Source: Oscillospiraceae bacterium
Lineage (GTDB): Bacteria; Bacillota; Clostridia; Oscillospirales; Acutalibacteraceae
Assembly (NCBI GenBank): GCA_031271865.1
Contig: JAISUW010000038.1
Coordinates: 1 to 64,000, forward strand
Length of the DNA stretch: 64,000 bases
Reading direction: 5' to 3'
Position numbers and translations under genes: made by a program. Positions 16,476 to 25,366 of the stretch are shown here, piece by piece (position 1 is the first letter of the stretch; every line of letters starts with the position of its first letter). The notes beneath the pieces were generated by a model, which was not told the origin of the DNA, ran no database searches, and saw only the letters and a list, made by a program, of their open reading frames with translations.

Positions 16476-17597
16476 ATGCTTGACAATACGAACACAAAAG
16501 TGCAATTAGAAGGCAAAGTCCGGATACCCTCCGGGTGCGCCATCAGCGGAATTTTTGCACAAGATGGGGAGCTTTTCAGCGGGAGGGATATTATAACCTC
16601 CATAGCCGTCATGCACGACCGCTCCAACGGCTTGGGCGGCGGGTTCGCCGGGTATGGAATATATCCCAAACATAAGGACAAATATGCAATCCATATGTTC
16701 TACGATTCCGAGGATGACCGCGGCAAAGCCGAACGGCGGATCAACAAGTATTTCTCTTATGTCTTATCTGAACAGATACCAACGCAGAAACATCCGAACA
16801 TAAAGGATGCGCCGTTGATTTACCGCTACTTCGCGGAGCCGCTCACCGAACAGTTGGAAAAGGCGCAAATCGACGAGCGTGAGTACGTTGCCCGCTTCGC
16901 CTTGCGTGTCAATGCCGATGAGGATGAACTGAAGGGCGCGCACGTCATCTCCTGCGGAAAAAACATGGGTATCTTCAAGGCCAACGGTTTCCCGGAGGAT
17001 GTCGGAGAGTTTTATAAACTGGATGAATACAAGGGCTACTGCTGGACGGCGCACGGCCGCTACCCAACGAATACCCCCGGGTGGTGGGGCGGCGCGCACC
17101 CATTCGGCTTACTGGATTACTCCGTTGTTCACAACGGGGAAATCAGCTCTTATGACGCCAACCGGCGCTATTTGGAAATGTTCGGCTATACCTGCTCCCT
17201 CCAAACGGATACGGAGGCGATTACTTATATCGTAGACTACTTGAACCGCAAGCAGGGGCTGGAATTGGAGGATGTTGCAAAAGTGATGGCTGCTCCTTTC
17301 TGGTCTACCATCGAACGTATGGATGAGAAAGAAAAAGCCGCTTACACTTTCTTGCGGCGCCGCTACGGTAATCTGCTGGTGACCGGACCCTTCTCCATCA
17401 TGCTGGGTTTCACAGGCGGTCTGATGGTCTTAGGGGATCGGCTGAAACTGCGCTCCATGGTCTGCGGACATCAACAGAATAAATTCTACGCTGCCTCCGA
17501 GGAATGCGCCATCCGCGCCATCTGCCCGGAGATTCAAGGAATACACAGTCCGCGAAGCGGCGAAGCGGTTATCGTAAGGCTGGAGGAGAATAAGTAG
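16476..17597 (+). CDS. Glutamate synthase, glutamine amidotransferase subunit
   Basis: A 373-residue class II glutamine amidotransferase corresponding to the N-terminal domain of GltB. It releases ammonia from glutamine for transfer to 2-oxoglutarate. The candidate nucleophile Cys21 lies in PSGCAISG, so a ~20-residue leader would have to be removed. Supporting motifs are GRYPTNTPGWWGGAHPF, VVHNGEISSY and DTEAITYIVD. It is the first of five genes that together make a domain-split, archaeal-type glutamate synthase. It ends on the base before the next start codon. The ATG follows ACGGAGG. Confidence 0.9.
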   Translation: MLDNTNTKVQLEGKVRIPSGCAISGIFAQDGELFSGRDIITSIAVMHDRSNGLGGGFAGYGIYPKHKDKYAIHMFYDSEDDRGKAERRINKYFSYVLSEQIPTQKHPNIKDAPLIYRYFAEPLTEQLEKAQIDEREYVARFALRVNADEDELKGAHVISCGKNMGIFKANGFPEDVGEFYKLDEYKGYCWTAHGRYPTNTPGWWGGAHPFGLLDYSVVHNGEISSYDANRRYLEMFGYTCSLQTDTEAITYIVDYLNRKQGLELEDVAKVMAAPFWSTIERMDEKEKAAYTFLRRRYGNLLVTGPFSIMLGFTGGLMVLGDRLKLRSMVCGHQQNKFYAASEECAIRAICPEIQGIHSPRSGEAVIVRLEENK

Positions 17598-19142
17598 ATG
17601 GACTTATATGTTTACCCGGAATTTGAAGTCGTGCGCAATGAGAAAAAGTGCATCTGCTGCCAAGCTTGCAGCCGGCAGTGCGCCAATCTGGTACATAGCT
17701 ATGATGAAGCCACCGACTGCATGGAGGCGGATGACAGCAAGTGTGTCAACTGCCACCGCTGTGTTACACTCTGCCCGACGAAAGCTCTGAAGATTGTGAA
17801 GTCCGACCATACATTCCGTCCGAATGCCAACTGGTCGCAGGCTACCATCAATGAATTGTACTTGCAAGCCAACAGCGGCGGCGTCCTTCTCTCCTCTATG
17901 GGCAATCCGCAGCCGCACCCGAGTTACTTTGACCGCTTGCTGCTCAACGCCTCGCAAGTCACCAACCCCTCCATTGATCCCCTCCGGGAGCCGATGGAAA
18001 CCAAAGTGTTCCTTGGACGCAAAACCCCGGTGCCACCTTTAGAGGCAAACAACACAACTGCTGTTCCTGAACCGTACAACCCGGATGGCACCCTGAAGAC
18101 CGAGATGTCGCCGCAGATTGAGCTGTCTATGCCGCTGATGTTCTCCGCCATGAGTTACGGCTCCATCAGTTACAATGCGCACGCTTCCCTTGCGCGTGCC
18201 GCTACCCAACTCGGTATATGCTATAATACCGGGGAAGGCGGTCTGCATAAGGATTTCTATCAATACGGTCCCAATACAATTGTACAAGTCGCATCCGGAC
18301 GTTTCGGCATTCACGCCGACTACCTCGATGCAGGTGCGGCTGTCGAAATCAAAATGGGCCAAGGAGCAAAACCGGGCATCGGCGGTCACTTGCCGGGAAA
18401 AAAGAATGTTGGGCAAGTTGCACAAACGCGAATGACCCCGGAAGGCTCCGATGCCATCAGTCCGGCTCCGCACCACGACATCTACTCCATTGAGGACTTG
18501 CGCCAGCTCGTCTATTCCCTCAAGGAGGCTACCGGTAACCGCAAACCTATCATCGTCAAAATCGCAGCCGTGCATAATGTCGCGGCTATAGCCTCCGGCA
18601 TCGCCCGCTCCGGGGCAGACATCATTGCCATTGATGGTTTCCGCGGAGGAACCGGTGCGGCTCCTACCCGCATACGCGACAATGTCGGCATCCCCATAGA
18701 GCTTGCCTTGGCTTGCGTGGATGCCCGCCTCCGCGACGAAGGTATCCGCGACGATGTTTCCCTCGTCGTCGGCGGTTCCATTCGCTCCTCCGCCGATTGG
18801 ATTAAAGCCATCGCCCTCGGTGCCGATGCCTGCTACATCGCTACCGGTGCCCTCATGGCTCTCGGCTGCCACCTCTGCCGCTCCTGCCATACCGCCCTTT
18901 GCAATTGGGGCATCGCTACCCAACGGCCCGACCTTGTTAAACGCCTCAATCCCGAGATTGGTACCCAACACCTCGTGAATCTTGTCCACGCTTGGCAGCA
19001 TGAACTCAAAGAAGTTATGGGCGGTATGGGAATTAATTCCGTGGAAGCTCTCCGCGGTAACCGCCTCATGCTCCGCGCAGTCGGTATGACCAAGGAGGAA
19101 ATGAATATGCTCGGCGTGAAAATGGCCGGGGAAAGCGCTTGA
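17598..19142 (+). CDS. Glutamate synthase, FMN domain with ferredoxin clusters
   Basis: The 514-residue catalytic subunit. The N-terminus has two cysteine motifs for [4Fe-4S] clusters (CICCQACSRQC and CVNCHRCVTLC, within the first 65 residues). The rest is the FMN-binding glutamate synthase barrel: SAMSYGSISYNAH, GEGGLHKDF, KMGQGAKPGIGGHLPG, IDGFRGGTGAAPT and the CHLCRSCHTALCNWG cysteine loop. It adds the amide nitrogen to 2-oxoglutarate, giving glutamate. The start is ATG right after the preceding stop, with GGAGGAG ~10 bases upstream. Reducing power probably comes from the ferredoxin-like and FAD subunits encoded next. Confidence 0.93.
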   Translation: MDLYVYPEFEVVRNEKKCICCQACSRQCANLVHSYDEATDCMEADDSKCVNCHRCVTLCPTKALKIVKSDHTFRPNANWSQATINELYLQANSGGVLLSSMGNPQPHPSYFDRLLLNASQVTNPSIDPLREPMETKVFLGRKTPVPPLEANNTTAVPEPYNPDGTLKTEMSPQIELSMPLMFSAMSYGSISYNAHASLARAATQLGICYNTGEGGLHKDFYQYGPNTIVQVASGRFGIHADYLDAGAAVEIKMGQGAKPGIGGHLPGKKNVGQVAQTRMTPEGSDAISPAPHHDIYSIEDLRQLVYSLKEATGNRKPIIVKIAAVHNVAAIASGIARSGADIIAIDGFRGGTGAAPTRIRDNVGIPIELALACVDARLRDEGIRDDVSLVVGGSIRSSADWIKAIALGADACYIATGALMALGCHLCRSCHTALCNWGIATQRPDLVKRLNPEIGTQHLVNLVHAWQHELKEVMGGMGINSVEALRGNRLMLRAVGMTKEEMNMLGVKMAGESA

Positions 19143-19209
19143 ATCGTCAAGTTTACAGACACACGCCGACCAGGAATGAATCCCACTTATGTAATGAGGA
19201 AGAGAGCCA

Positions 19210-19686
19210 ATGAAGAAAATCTACGTCCGTGAGGACTGGTGCTTAGGGTGCCATCTATGTGAATACTACTGTGCCAACGCCAACTTAGGCGGCGGAGATA
19301 TGTGGAAGAATCTCAAGGGGAAAGCGATTCGCCCGCGCATCCGTGTAGAGGGCGATAACAATGTAAGCTTTGCCGTGCAGTGCCGACACTGTGACGAGCC
19401 GCACTGTCTGAAAGGATGCATTGCAGGAGCTATTTCCATAATCGAAGGCGTGGTTTCGATAGATCAGAATAAATGTGTCGGTTGTTGCACGTGTGTTCTG
19501 ACTTGTCCGTATGGGTGCATCGTTCCGACGGAAACAGGAGTCATGAGCAAATGCGAACTGTGCGTGAACAACGCCGGGCAAGCCAAGAAAGATAAGGAAG
19601 GCGGCATCGTCGGCTTTATCCCGGCGTGTGTACAGAATTGCCCCAACAACGCGATTGTTGTAGAGGAAACGGAGGTGACGGCATGA
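19210..19686 (+). CDS. Polyferredoxin-like electron-transfer protein
   Basis: A 158-residue iron-sulfur protein with four cysteine groups: CLGCHLCEYYC, CRHCDEPHCLKGC, CVGCCTCVLTC and the closing CELC...CVQNC. This layout of the HycB/DmsB type can hold up to four [4Fe-4S] clusters. It lies between the catalytic and FAD subunits of glutamate synthase, so it most likely carries electrons from the flavoprotein to the FMN subunit. An ATG start follows GAGGAAGAG. Its stop overlaps the next start (ATGA), suggesting coupled translation. Confidence 0.9.
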   Translation: MKKIYVREDWCLGCHLCEYYCANANLGGGDMWKNLKGKAIRPRIRVEGDNNVSFAVQCRHCDEPHCLKGCIAGAISIIEGVVSIDQNKCVGCCTCVLTCPYGCIVPTETGVMSKCELCVNNAGQAKKDKEGGIVGFIPACVQNCPNNAIVVEETEVTA

Positions 19687-21011
19687 GCAAGTATGTCATT
19701 ATCGGCAACTCCTCGGCAGCGATTGGCTGCATAGAGGGTATTCGGAAAACGGACACAGAAGGCAGCATCACGTTGATAGCTTCAGAGCCGCACCACTGCT
19801 ACGGACGTCCGCTGATTAGCTATTACTTAGAAGGCAAGACGGATGCAGAGCATATGAAGTACCGTCCGGATAGCTTCTATGCTGACAACGGCGTAGAAAC
19901 CATGCTCGGTGAGAACGTAACCGGAATTGACCCGATTACCAAAACCGTAACCCTGCAAAACGGCAATTCGTTGCGCTACGATAAACTCCTTGTGGCGACA
20001 GGTTCCTCCCCGCGGGTCTTCCCGGCACCGGGGATGGACTCTGTGGAGCATAAGACCTCCTTCATGACGCTGAATGATATGAAGTACCTTGAAAAACACG
20101 CCGACCAGCGCAGCCGCATCTTGATTGTGGGTGCAGGGCTCATCGGACTGAAGTGCGCAGAGGGTCTCAAAAATCGCGTGCTTTCTGTGACGGTTGTCGA
20201 ATTCATGAAACAAATCCTACCCTCCGCGCTCACGCCCAAAGCTGCCGCCCGCGTACAAGCGCAGATGGAAGCAAACGGCATCCACTTCTACATCAATAAT
20301 GCTGTTGGGGAGTATAAAAAAGCACCGCCGGCTTCTGCTGACAGTGTTACGCTGCGGGACGGCTCCGAGGTTTCGGCACTTTTAGCAAACGCCGAAAGCA
20401 AATACCCCGACAACACTTATACAGCGGTTCTCAAGGATGGCACAGAGATACCTTTTGACATCCTCGTACTTGCGACCGGTGTAACGCCGAACACAGCTTT
20501 GGTGAAAGATGCAGGCGGCACCGTCAACCGTGGCATTGTCGTAGATGCGGACAGCCGAACCTCCCTCCCGGACATCTATGCCGCAGGGGACTGTACAGAG
20601 AGTGTGGATGTCACCACTGGCGAAACCAAAATTATGGCACTCCTACCGAATGCCTACCACCAAGGAGAAGCCGCCGGTCGGCATATGGCAGGGGCCGCTG
20701 CGCCGTTTGAAGAAGCCCTGCCGCTCAACGCCGTCGGATTCTTCGGGATGCACATCCTCTCCGCCGGATCGTATACACAGGACATTCTCTTGGAGGAGGA
20801 CACAAACGAATACTACCGCGTGTTCTACGGTGAGGGCGATAAGCTTACCGGCTTTATTCTAATAGACAAGTACGCCCGCGCCGGCATCTATACAGATATA
20901 CTTCGGCATGGCACTCCAATTACCGAAGCCTTGCTGAAAGAACCCGGTCTCCTGCCTTTCTCCCGCGAATGCCGCGATGAAATCCTGACGCAAAAAGGAG
21001 GGAAGAACTAA
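19683..21011 (+). CDS. FAD/NAD(P)H-dependent oxidoreductase of the glutamate synthase operon
   Basis: A 442-residue flavoprotein of the pyridine nucleotide-disulfide reductase fold. The FAD site is IGNSSAAIGCIEG at the N-terminus. The NAD(P) site is VGAGLIGLKCAEGL in the middle, and the second FAD motif DIYAAGDC is near residue 300. It resembles nitrite reductase/rubredoxin reductase-type subunits rather than classical GltD. Its place in the operon suggests it oxidises NAD(P)H for glutamate synthesis; this is inferred. The start is ATG at 19683, overlapping the previous stop. Its own stop TAA shares its last base with the next ATG. Confidence 0.9.
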   Translation: MSKYVIIGNSSAAIGCIEGIRKTDTEGSITLIASEPHHCYGRPLISYYLEGKTDAEHMKYRPDSFYADNGVETMLGENVTGIDPITKTVTLQNGNSLRYDKLLVATGSSPRVFPAPGMDSVEHKTSFMTLNDMKYLEKHADQRSRILIVGAGLIGLKCAEGLKNRVLSVTVVEFMKQILPSALTPKAAARVQAQMEANGIHFYINNAVGEYKKAPPASADSVTLRDGSEVSALLANAESKYPDNTYTAVLKDGTEIPFDILVLATGVTPNTALVKDAGGTVNRGIVVDADSRTSLPDIYAAGDCTESVDVTTGETKIMALLPNAYHQGEAAGRHMAGAAAPFEEALPLNAVGFFGMHILSAGSYTQDILLEEDTNEYYRVFYGEGDKLTGFILIDKYARAGIYTDILRHGTPITEALLKEPGLLPFSRECRDEILTQKGGKN

Positions 21012-21742
21012 TGGCAACCATTGACGCAAAAGGTCTCCACTTCTCTGCGTTGGGTGAACAGCTACGTGATTTGGCCGGACACAAAGTGCGCATCTATAAC
21101 TGCTTGGGGCAGCGATACATTGCAGCGGGTATTAAAGACATCACCTTAGACATCGATGGCATCCCGGGGAATGCGCTGGGAGCCTACCTGGGGGAAGGTT
21201 CCTCAATTACGGTTCGAGGCAATGCCCAAGATGCTACCGGCGACACCATGAACGGCGGTTCCATTATTATCCACGGCTCGGCGGGCGATGCCGCCGGGTA
21301 CGCCATGCGCGGGGGAACCATCCTCATCCGTGACGACGTCGGCTACCGCTGCGGCATACACATGAAAGAATTTGGCGACAAGATTCCCAAGCTCTGCGTG
21401 GGAGGCCGAGCCGGAGATTTCTTAGGCGAATACCAAGCCGGCGGCGTAATCTGTGTCCTCGGTCTGGATTGCGGCGAGAATGAGTCGCCTGTCGGGCGCT
21501 TTGCAGGCACAGGACAGCATGGCGGACGCATATTCATCCGCACCAAACTCTTACCGGCAGAACTGCCGCCGCAGGTATCCTACCGCACGGCAACTGCGGA
21601 GGATAAGGCTATCCTCTGCCCATTACTCAAGGCATACGCTGACGCTTTCGGCGCAAACTATGAAACGTTAGTACAGGATACCTATTTACTGCTGACCCCG
21701 AATTCCGCCAATCCCTACGAATCAATGTATGTGCAGTATTAA
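21011..21742 (+). CDS. Glutamate synthase GXGXG-domain subunit
   Basis: A 243-residue protein matching the C-terminal right-handed beta-helix domain of GltB. The repeats are ALGAYLGEGSSITVRGNAQDATG, GGSIIIHGSAGDAAGYAMRGGTILIRDDVGYRCG and RAGDFLGEYQAGG. In single-chain enzymes this domain packs between the amidotransferase and FMN domains. Here it is a separate polypeptide, completing the split enzyme. The ATG overlaps the previous stop by one base and follows AGGAGGGAAG. Confidence 0.9.
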   Translation: MATIDAKGLHFSALGEQLRDLAGHKVRIYNCLGQRYIAAGIKDITLDIDGIPGNALGAYLGEGSSITVRGNAQDATGDTMNGGSIIIHGSAGDAAGYAMRGGTILIRDDVGYRCGIHMKEFGDKIPKLCVGGRAGDFLGEYQAGGVICVLGLDCGENESPVGRFAGTGQHGGRIFIRTKLLPAELPPQVSYRTATAEDKAILCPLLKAYADAFGANYETLVQDTYLLLTPNSANPYESMYVQY

Positions 21743-21806
21743 ACAATTGTTCGTGTTGTAATACATTCGTTGTGTTCTAAACGAACCCATCTTTAAGGAG
21801 ACGGTC

Positions 21807-22463
21807 ATGTCCGATGCCCATGTGGGTAACCGTAACGAAGCAACGGCTGCTTCGGGCGGCTATCCGCAAGTCGTTCGCTTTCTCATCCTCTCCGGTTCCG
21901 AAAGAGGCGGGGCTGTGTTCAGTGAGTTCATTCACTCGCAGTTTGAGGCTGAGATTACCATCGCCCGCTCCGGCGGCGATGCTCTCATGAAACTGGAGGA
22001 TGCGGTTGATCCCTTTGACTTTGTCCTCGTGAACCCACCTCTGGCACCGGATTATCCGCAGCGACGGGCGGAACTTGCTGAGAAACTCGGCGAAGCCACC
22101 AACGCGCTGATTCTCTTTGTTGTCTCTGAGGAGGAGTATGAACCTCTCCGCGCTCCGTTTCGGGAGCAGGGCGTACTGCTGCTCAAGAAGCCGATCTCCA
22201 AGCAGACGCTGCTCTCCACACTGGAAATCATGCAGGCCGTACAAACGCGCATGGGTAAACTCTCCGAGCAAGCCACAAAGCTCCAAGAAAAGCTGGAGGA
22301 CATGAAGCTCATAACCCGAGCGAAGCTTGTCCTTATGCAAAACCTGAACATGACAGAAAACGCCGCACACAAGTACTTGGAGAAGCAGGCCATGGATTTG
22401 CGCGCCCGAAAGCGGGACGTGGCCATTAATGTCTTGAAACTATACGACAACCCGAGCAAATAA
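21807..22463 (+). CDS. ANTAR-domain regulator with pseudo-receiver
   Basis: A 218-residue predicted RNA-binding antiterminator. Residues ~1-135 have a receiver-like fold, but the phospho-acceptor position is Asn (FDFVLVNPPLAP), so classical phosphorylation is unlikely. The KKPISKQTLL segment keeps the receiver's Lys-Pro. A coiled coil (~140-165) leads to the ANTAR domain (ITRAKLVLMQNLNMTENAAHKYLEKQAMDLRARKRDVAINVL). ANTAR proteins bind paired hexaloop RNA hairpins and prevent termination. Placement at the end of the glutamate synthase operon suggests a nitrogen role. The amt leader terminator in this window is one candidate target. The ATG follows AAGGAGAC. Confidence 0.85.
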   Translation: MSDAHVGNRNEATAASGGYPQVVRFLILSGSERGGAVFSEFIHSQFEAEITIARSGGDALMKLEDAVDPFDFVLVNPPLAPDYPQRRAELAEKLGEATNALILFVVSEEEYEPLRAPFREQGVLLLKKPISKQTLLSTLEIMQAVQTRMGKLSEQATKLQEKLEDMKLITRAKLVLMQNLNMTENAAHKYLEKQAMDLRARKRDVAINVLKLYDNPSK

Positions 22464-22526
22464 ATCATATACAACTCCTTTGGGGACGTGCACAGCAAAC
22501 AGTTCCTGTCTTTCGTGCGTTTTCTC

Positions 22527-22555
22527 TTGACAAATGGCAATCATGCTGTTATAAT
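22527..22555 (+). promoter_or_regulatory. Promoter of the exported barrel protein gene
   Basis: TTGACA, 17 bp, TATAAT, a perfect consensus. The RNA start is expected near 22562. Confidence 0.85.
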
Positions 22556-22608
22556 GTAACCAAAGGGCATTCATCCTTTTGTCCTATCTGCAGAAAGAAG
22601 TGATTGCT

Positions 22609-23979
22609 TTGTACGGTTGGGTTGCTTTCTTAGATAATCTGTATGTATTCGGCAGACGCGCAGTTTCCTTCCTCTTTGCGCTGCTTATGGGCTGGACAGG
22701 ACTCGGGCTGACTCCGCTGGAGATAGCCGGACCGGCAGCCATTTTGGGTACAGCACGCGAAACCAAATACGATGCCGAGGCGCTTCTGTTCGGGGCGTAC
22801 TGTTACTACGGCAACAATGACAACAATCTCTTGGCCCAATACGCCGTGGAAGCCGGCCTGGATTTCCTGTGCGGTGTTCCTGCCAATACCGCTGTCTTGG
22901 ATGCCTTTGAAGCAAATGGCTTGGCAGCATTCCTCCAGCAAGTCGGTGTGCCGTCCGATGCTATTCTTGACCACCCCGCTGTTTGGGGCGTTGACATCAA
23001 GGATGAGCCGCGCATTGCAGAGTTCCCAACTGTTCTCGCTGCCCAAGCCGCCTTGGAAGCTACCGGGAAGCCGGTGACGGCTTTTCTGAACCTTATGCCG
23101 CCCGGCTGCGGTGCCGACCACTATTATGAGGCCGATACCCCGGATCAAAACGATGCTTGGTACTGGGGGATTTTGGGAAACTTTATCCCGATTTCTTCAT
23201 TAAATATGCACGTCATCAACTACCAACGCTACATAGGTGCGTATATATCTACCTTCGATACCGACCATGTGTGCTATGATGGCTATCCCTTAAAAGTGGA
23301 CGATGACGGTACAGCTTACACGGAATCCGTGTGGCTGCGTTGTCTGTATGATTTGGCAAACGCCGCGCACGGCACCGGTCGAAACTTCTGGGCCATTATC
23401 CAAGGCAGCACCGGTAAGTTTGCCGACAAGCCGCAAACCGCCGACCGTGTCGCCGGTGTCAGCCAACAGGTCTACGCCAACCTTGCGCTGGGCGCGAATA
23501 AAATCATTTACGCTTGTTACAAGGGCGGTTGGTTCGGCAGCGACTACCATATGATTAACGATGCAGGGGAACGCACGGCCGACTACTATGCCGTACAGCA
23601 AGTCACACAGAACGCCGCGCCGATTCAAGCCGTTTTCAGCAACTACAAGTGGGTCGGAACCTATACGGAAAACTGGCACAAGTGCGCCGGCTTGGAATTC
23701 GATATTCCGGCAGACTTAGATGCCGATAAGCAACTTCCGCTTGCCACAGACGACGGGCTGTTCATCGGCCGCTTTGACGCGAAAGACGGGCTTGGCGGCA
23801 AGGCCTTTGTCATCACCAACCAGATGCCGCTGGAATCGCCCCGAAGCGCCAACTTCACCGTGTATTTCGAATCGGACGCCACAGTCTATACAGATGGGCA
23901 AACACTAAGCTATCCAGCGGGGGAATACAACCTGACGCTCTCCCCGGGCAACGGAATGTTCATTACACTTGCTGCTTGA
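22609..23979 (+). CDS. Membrane-anchored TIM-barrel protein, glycoside hydrolase-like
   Basis: A ~456-residue protein without a confident family. An N-terminal hydrophobic segment (RRAVSFLFALLMGWTGLGLTPLEI) would anchor or export it. The body has strands and acidic residues like a glycoside hydrolase barrel: LFGAYCYYG, GLDFLCGVPAN, AVWGVDIKDEPR (candidate acid Glu), FLNLMPPG, YDGYPL, NFWAIIQG and NKIIYACYKGGW. It closes with a beta-sandwich ending SPGNGMFITL. Similar arrangements occur in beta-galactosidase-type clan A enzymes. I prefer TTG at 22609 (purine-rich AGAAAGAAG upstream), though TTG at 22579 is possible. It is a single gene with its own promoter. Confidence 0.6.
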   Translation: MYGWVAFLDNLYVFGRRAVSFLFALLMGWTGLGLTPLEIAGPAAILGTARETKYDAEALLFGAYCYYGNNDNNLLAQYAVEAGLDFLCGVPANTAVLDAFEANGLAAFLQQVGVPSDAILDHPAVWGVDIKDEPRIAEFPTVLAAQAALEATGKPVTAFLNLMPPGCGADHYYEADTPDQNDAWYWGILGNFIPISSLNMHVINYQRYIGAYISTFDTDHVCYDGYPLKVDDDGTAYTESVWLRCLYDLANAAHGTGRNFWAIIQGSTGKFADKPQTADRVAGVSQQVYANLALGANKIIYACYKGGWFGSDYHMINDAGERTADYYAVQQVTQNAAPIQAVFSNYKWVGTYTENWHKCAGLEFDIPADLDADKQLPLATDDGLFIGRFDAKDGLGGKAFVITNQMPLESPRSANFTVYFESDATVYTDGQTLSYPAGEYNLTLSPGNGMFITLAA

Positions 23980-24004
23980 TTTCCCTGATTGGATATGATA
24001 AAAT
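23976..24004 (+). promoter_or_regulatory. Promoter of the pseudouridine synthase gene
   Basis: TTGATT, 17 bp, TAAAAT. The expected RNA start, six to eight bases on, coincides with the ATG at 24011, and no Shine-Dalgarno site precedes it. If correct, the mRNA is leaderless. Confidence 0.55.
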
Positions 24005-24010
24005 ACTTCC

Positions 24011-24769
24011 ATGAGTATGAATGAAGAAATACGCATACAAAAATACCTCGCCGAGAACGGTGTTGCTTCCCGCCGGAGGGCGGAAAGTATGATTCTTGCC
24101 GGCCGTGTGACGGTAGACGGCCAACCGGCAGCTATAGGGCAAAAAGTCACGCCGGATAGGCAGAGGATTACAGTAGACGGTAAACCCATCGGCGGCAAAG
24201 GGTTGCCTAAAAAAAAGCTCTACTATATCGCGCTTCACAAACCGCGCGGTGTAACTGTTACTATGGACGACCCGCACGCTGCACATCCGGTAGCGGATTT
24301 GGTAACAGACATCCCGGCTCGGGTCTATCCGGTTGGGCGCTTGGATAAGGAGAGCGAGGGATTGCTCCTGATGACCAATGACGGAGCCTTTGCGCAAGCT
24401 GTTGCGCACCCCTCTGCGCAGAAAGAAAAATCCTATCGCGTCAGTGTACGATTTAGGAATAACGAGCGCATGAACACCATTACGGATGTGCTGCTATCCC
24501 GTTTAGAAACCGGTATCGACATTGACGGCAAAGAGACGCTCCCCTGTACCGTGCATCTGTTAGAGTCCTTTCCCGATAGGCATATCTTGGAGTTTAAACT
24601 CAAAGAAGGCCGTAACCGCCAAATTCGTAAAATGTGTGCCGCAGTCGGTTTGGATGTTTTGCGCCTGAAACGGACTTCGATCGGTTGCGTGCGTTTGGGG
24701 AATCTGGCACCGGGGAAGTGGCGGCATTTGACGAAAGAAGAAGTACAGTCCCTGCTATCCAATATATGA
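24011..24769 (+). CDS. RsuA/RluB/RluF-family pseudouridine synthase
   Basis: Converts a uridine of ribosomal RNA to pseudouridine. Residues ~6-50 are an S4 RNA-binding domain (IRIQKYLAENGVASRRRAE). The catalytic core has YIALHKPRGV and the signature GRLDKESEGLLL with the catalytic Asp112. The C-terminal EGRNRQIRKMCAAVG motif is diagnostic of the RsuA/RluB branch. At 252 residues it fits RluB of Firmicutes, but the exact site (23S position 2605 or another) is not decided by sequence alone. Its stop codon overlaps an ATG in front of dut, with which it is probably co-transcribed. Confidence 0.92.
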   Translation: MSMNEEIRIQKYLAENGVASRRRAESMILAGRVTVDGQPAAIGQKVTPDRQRITVDGKPIGGKGLPKKKLYYIALHKPRGVTVTMDDPHAAHPVADLVTDIPARVYPVGRLDKESEGLLLMTNDGAFAQAVAHPSAQKEKSYRVSVRFRNNERMNTITDVLLSRLETGIDIDGKETLPCTVHLLESFPDRHILEFKLKEGRNRQIRKMCAAVGLDVLRLKRTSIGCVRLGNLAPGKWRHLTKEEVQSLLSNI

Positions 24770-24783
24770 AAGAGAGAAATCCC

Positions 24784-25227
24784 ATGCCCTTACCTATCAA
24801 AGCCAAAGCCCTGCGACCGGACGCGGTTCTCCCGCGCTATGGAAGTGCCTACGCCGCCGGGGCGGATTTAACCGCCTGCATAGAGGAAGACTGGCTCTTT
24901 GCCCCCGGCGAGACGCGGCTGGTGCCGACCGGGTTGGCACTATCCATCCCGGAGGGCTATGCCGGTTTGGTATACGCCCGCAGCGGTCTGGCAGGCAAAC
25001 GCGGGCTTGCCCCTGCCAACAAAGTCGGCGTAATAGATGCCGACTATCGCGGGGAAGTGTTTGTGGCGCTGCATAACCATACCGCCCTGACGCAGAGCAT
25101 TGCGCCGCAAGAACGCATTGCGCAGCTGGTCATAACGCCTTTCTTGGCGGCGGAATACAGTTTCACCGACATACTGGATGAAACTGTCCGCGGTGCCGGT
25201 GGGTTTGGTTCTACAGGCACAACCTAA
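24784..25227 (+). CDS. dut: dUTP diphosphatase
   Basis: Hydrolyses dUTP to dUMP and pyrophosphate, keeping uracil out of DNA and feeding dTMP synthesis. The 147-residue trimeric-type enzyme shows all five dUTPase motifs in order: AGADLTA, ARSGLA, GVIDADYRGE (catalytic Asp), RIAQLVI and the C-terminal GAGGFGSTG arm. I choose ATG at 24784, since PLPIKAKALRPDA fits the family start. An upstream ATG at 24766 that overlaps the pseudouridine synthase stop would add six residues. Confidence 0.93.
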   Translation: MPLPIKAKALRPDAVLPRYGSAYAAGADLTACIEEDWLFAPGETRLVPTGLALSIPEGYAGLVYARSGLAGKRGLAPANKVGVIDADYRGEVFVALHNHTALTQSIAPQERIAQLVITPFLAAEYSFTDILDETVRGAGGFGSTGTT

Positions 25228-25366
25228 TCCGCTATCTGCTTATAATGAGAATTCATAACAGGAAAGAACTGCAATTGCTCTTTCTGTTGGTACAGGAACA
25301 GACTAAGGACTGCCGTCTGAAAGCAGTCCTCAGCGCATAAACACTATTAGAATCCGTTGGAGATGG
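25228..25366. terminator. Convergent region with hairpin
   Basis: Between dut and the DUF4830 gene an 8-bp stem, AGGACTGC / GCAGTCCT (25306-25330), could terminate both transcripts. It has no clear T-tract. Confidence 0.4.
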
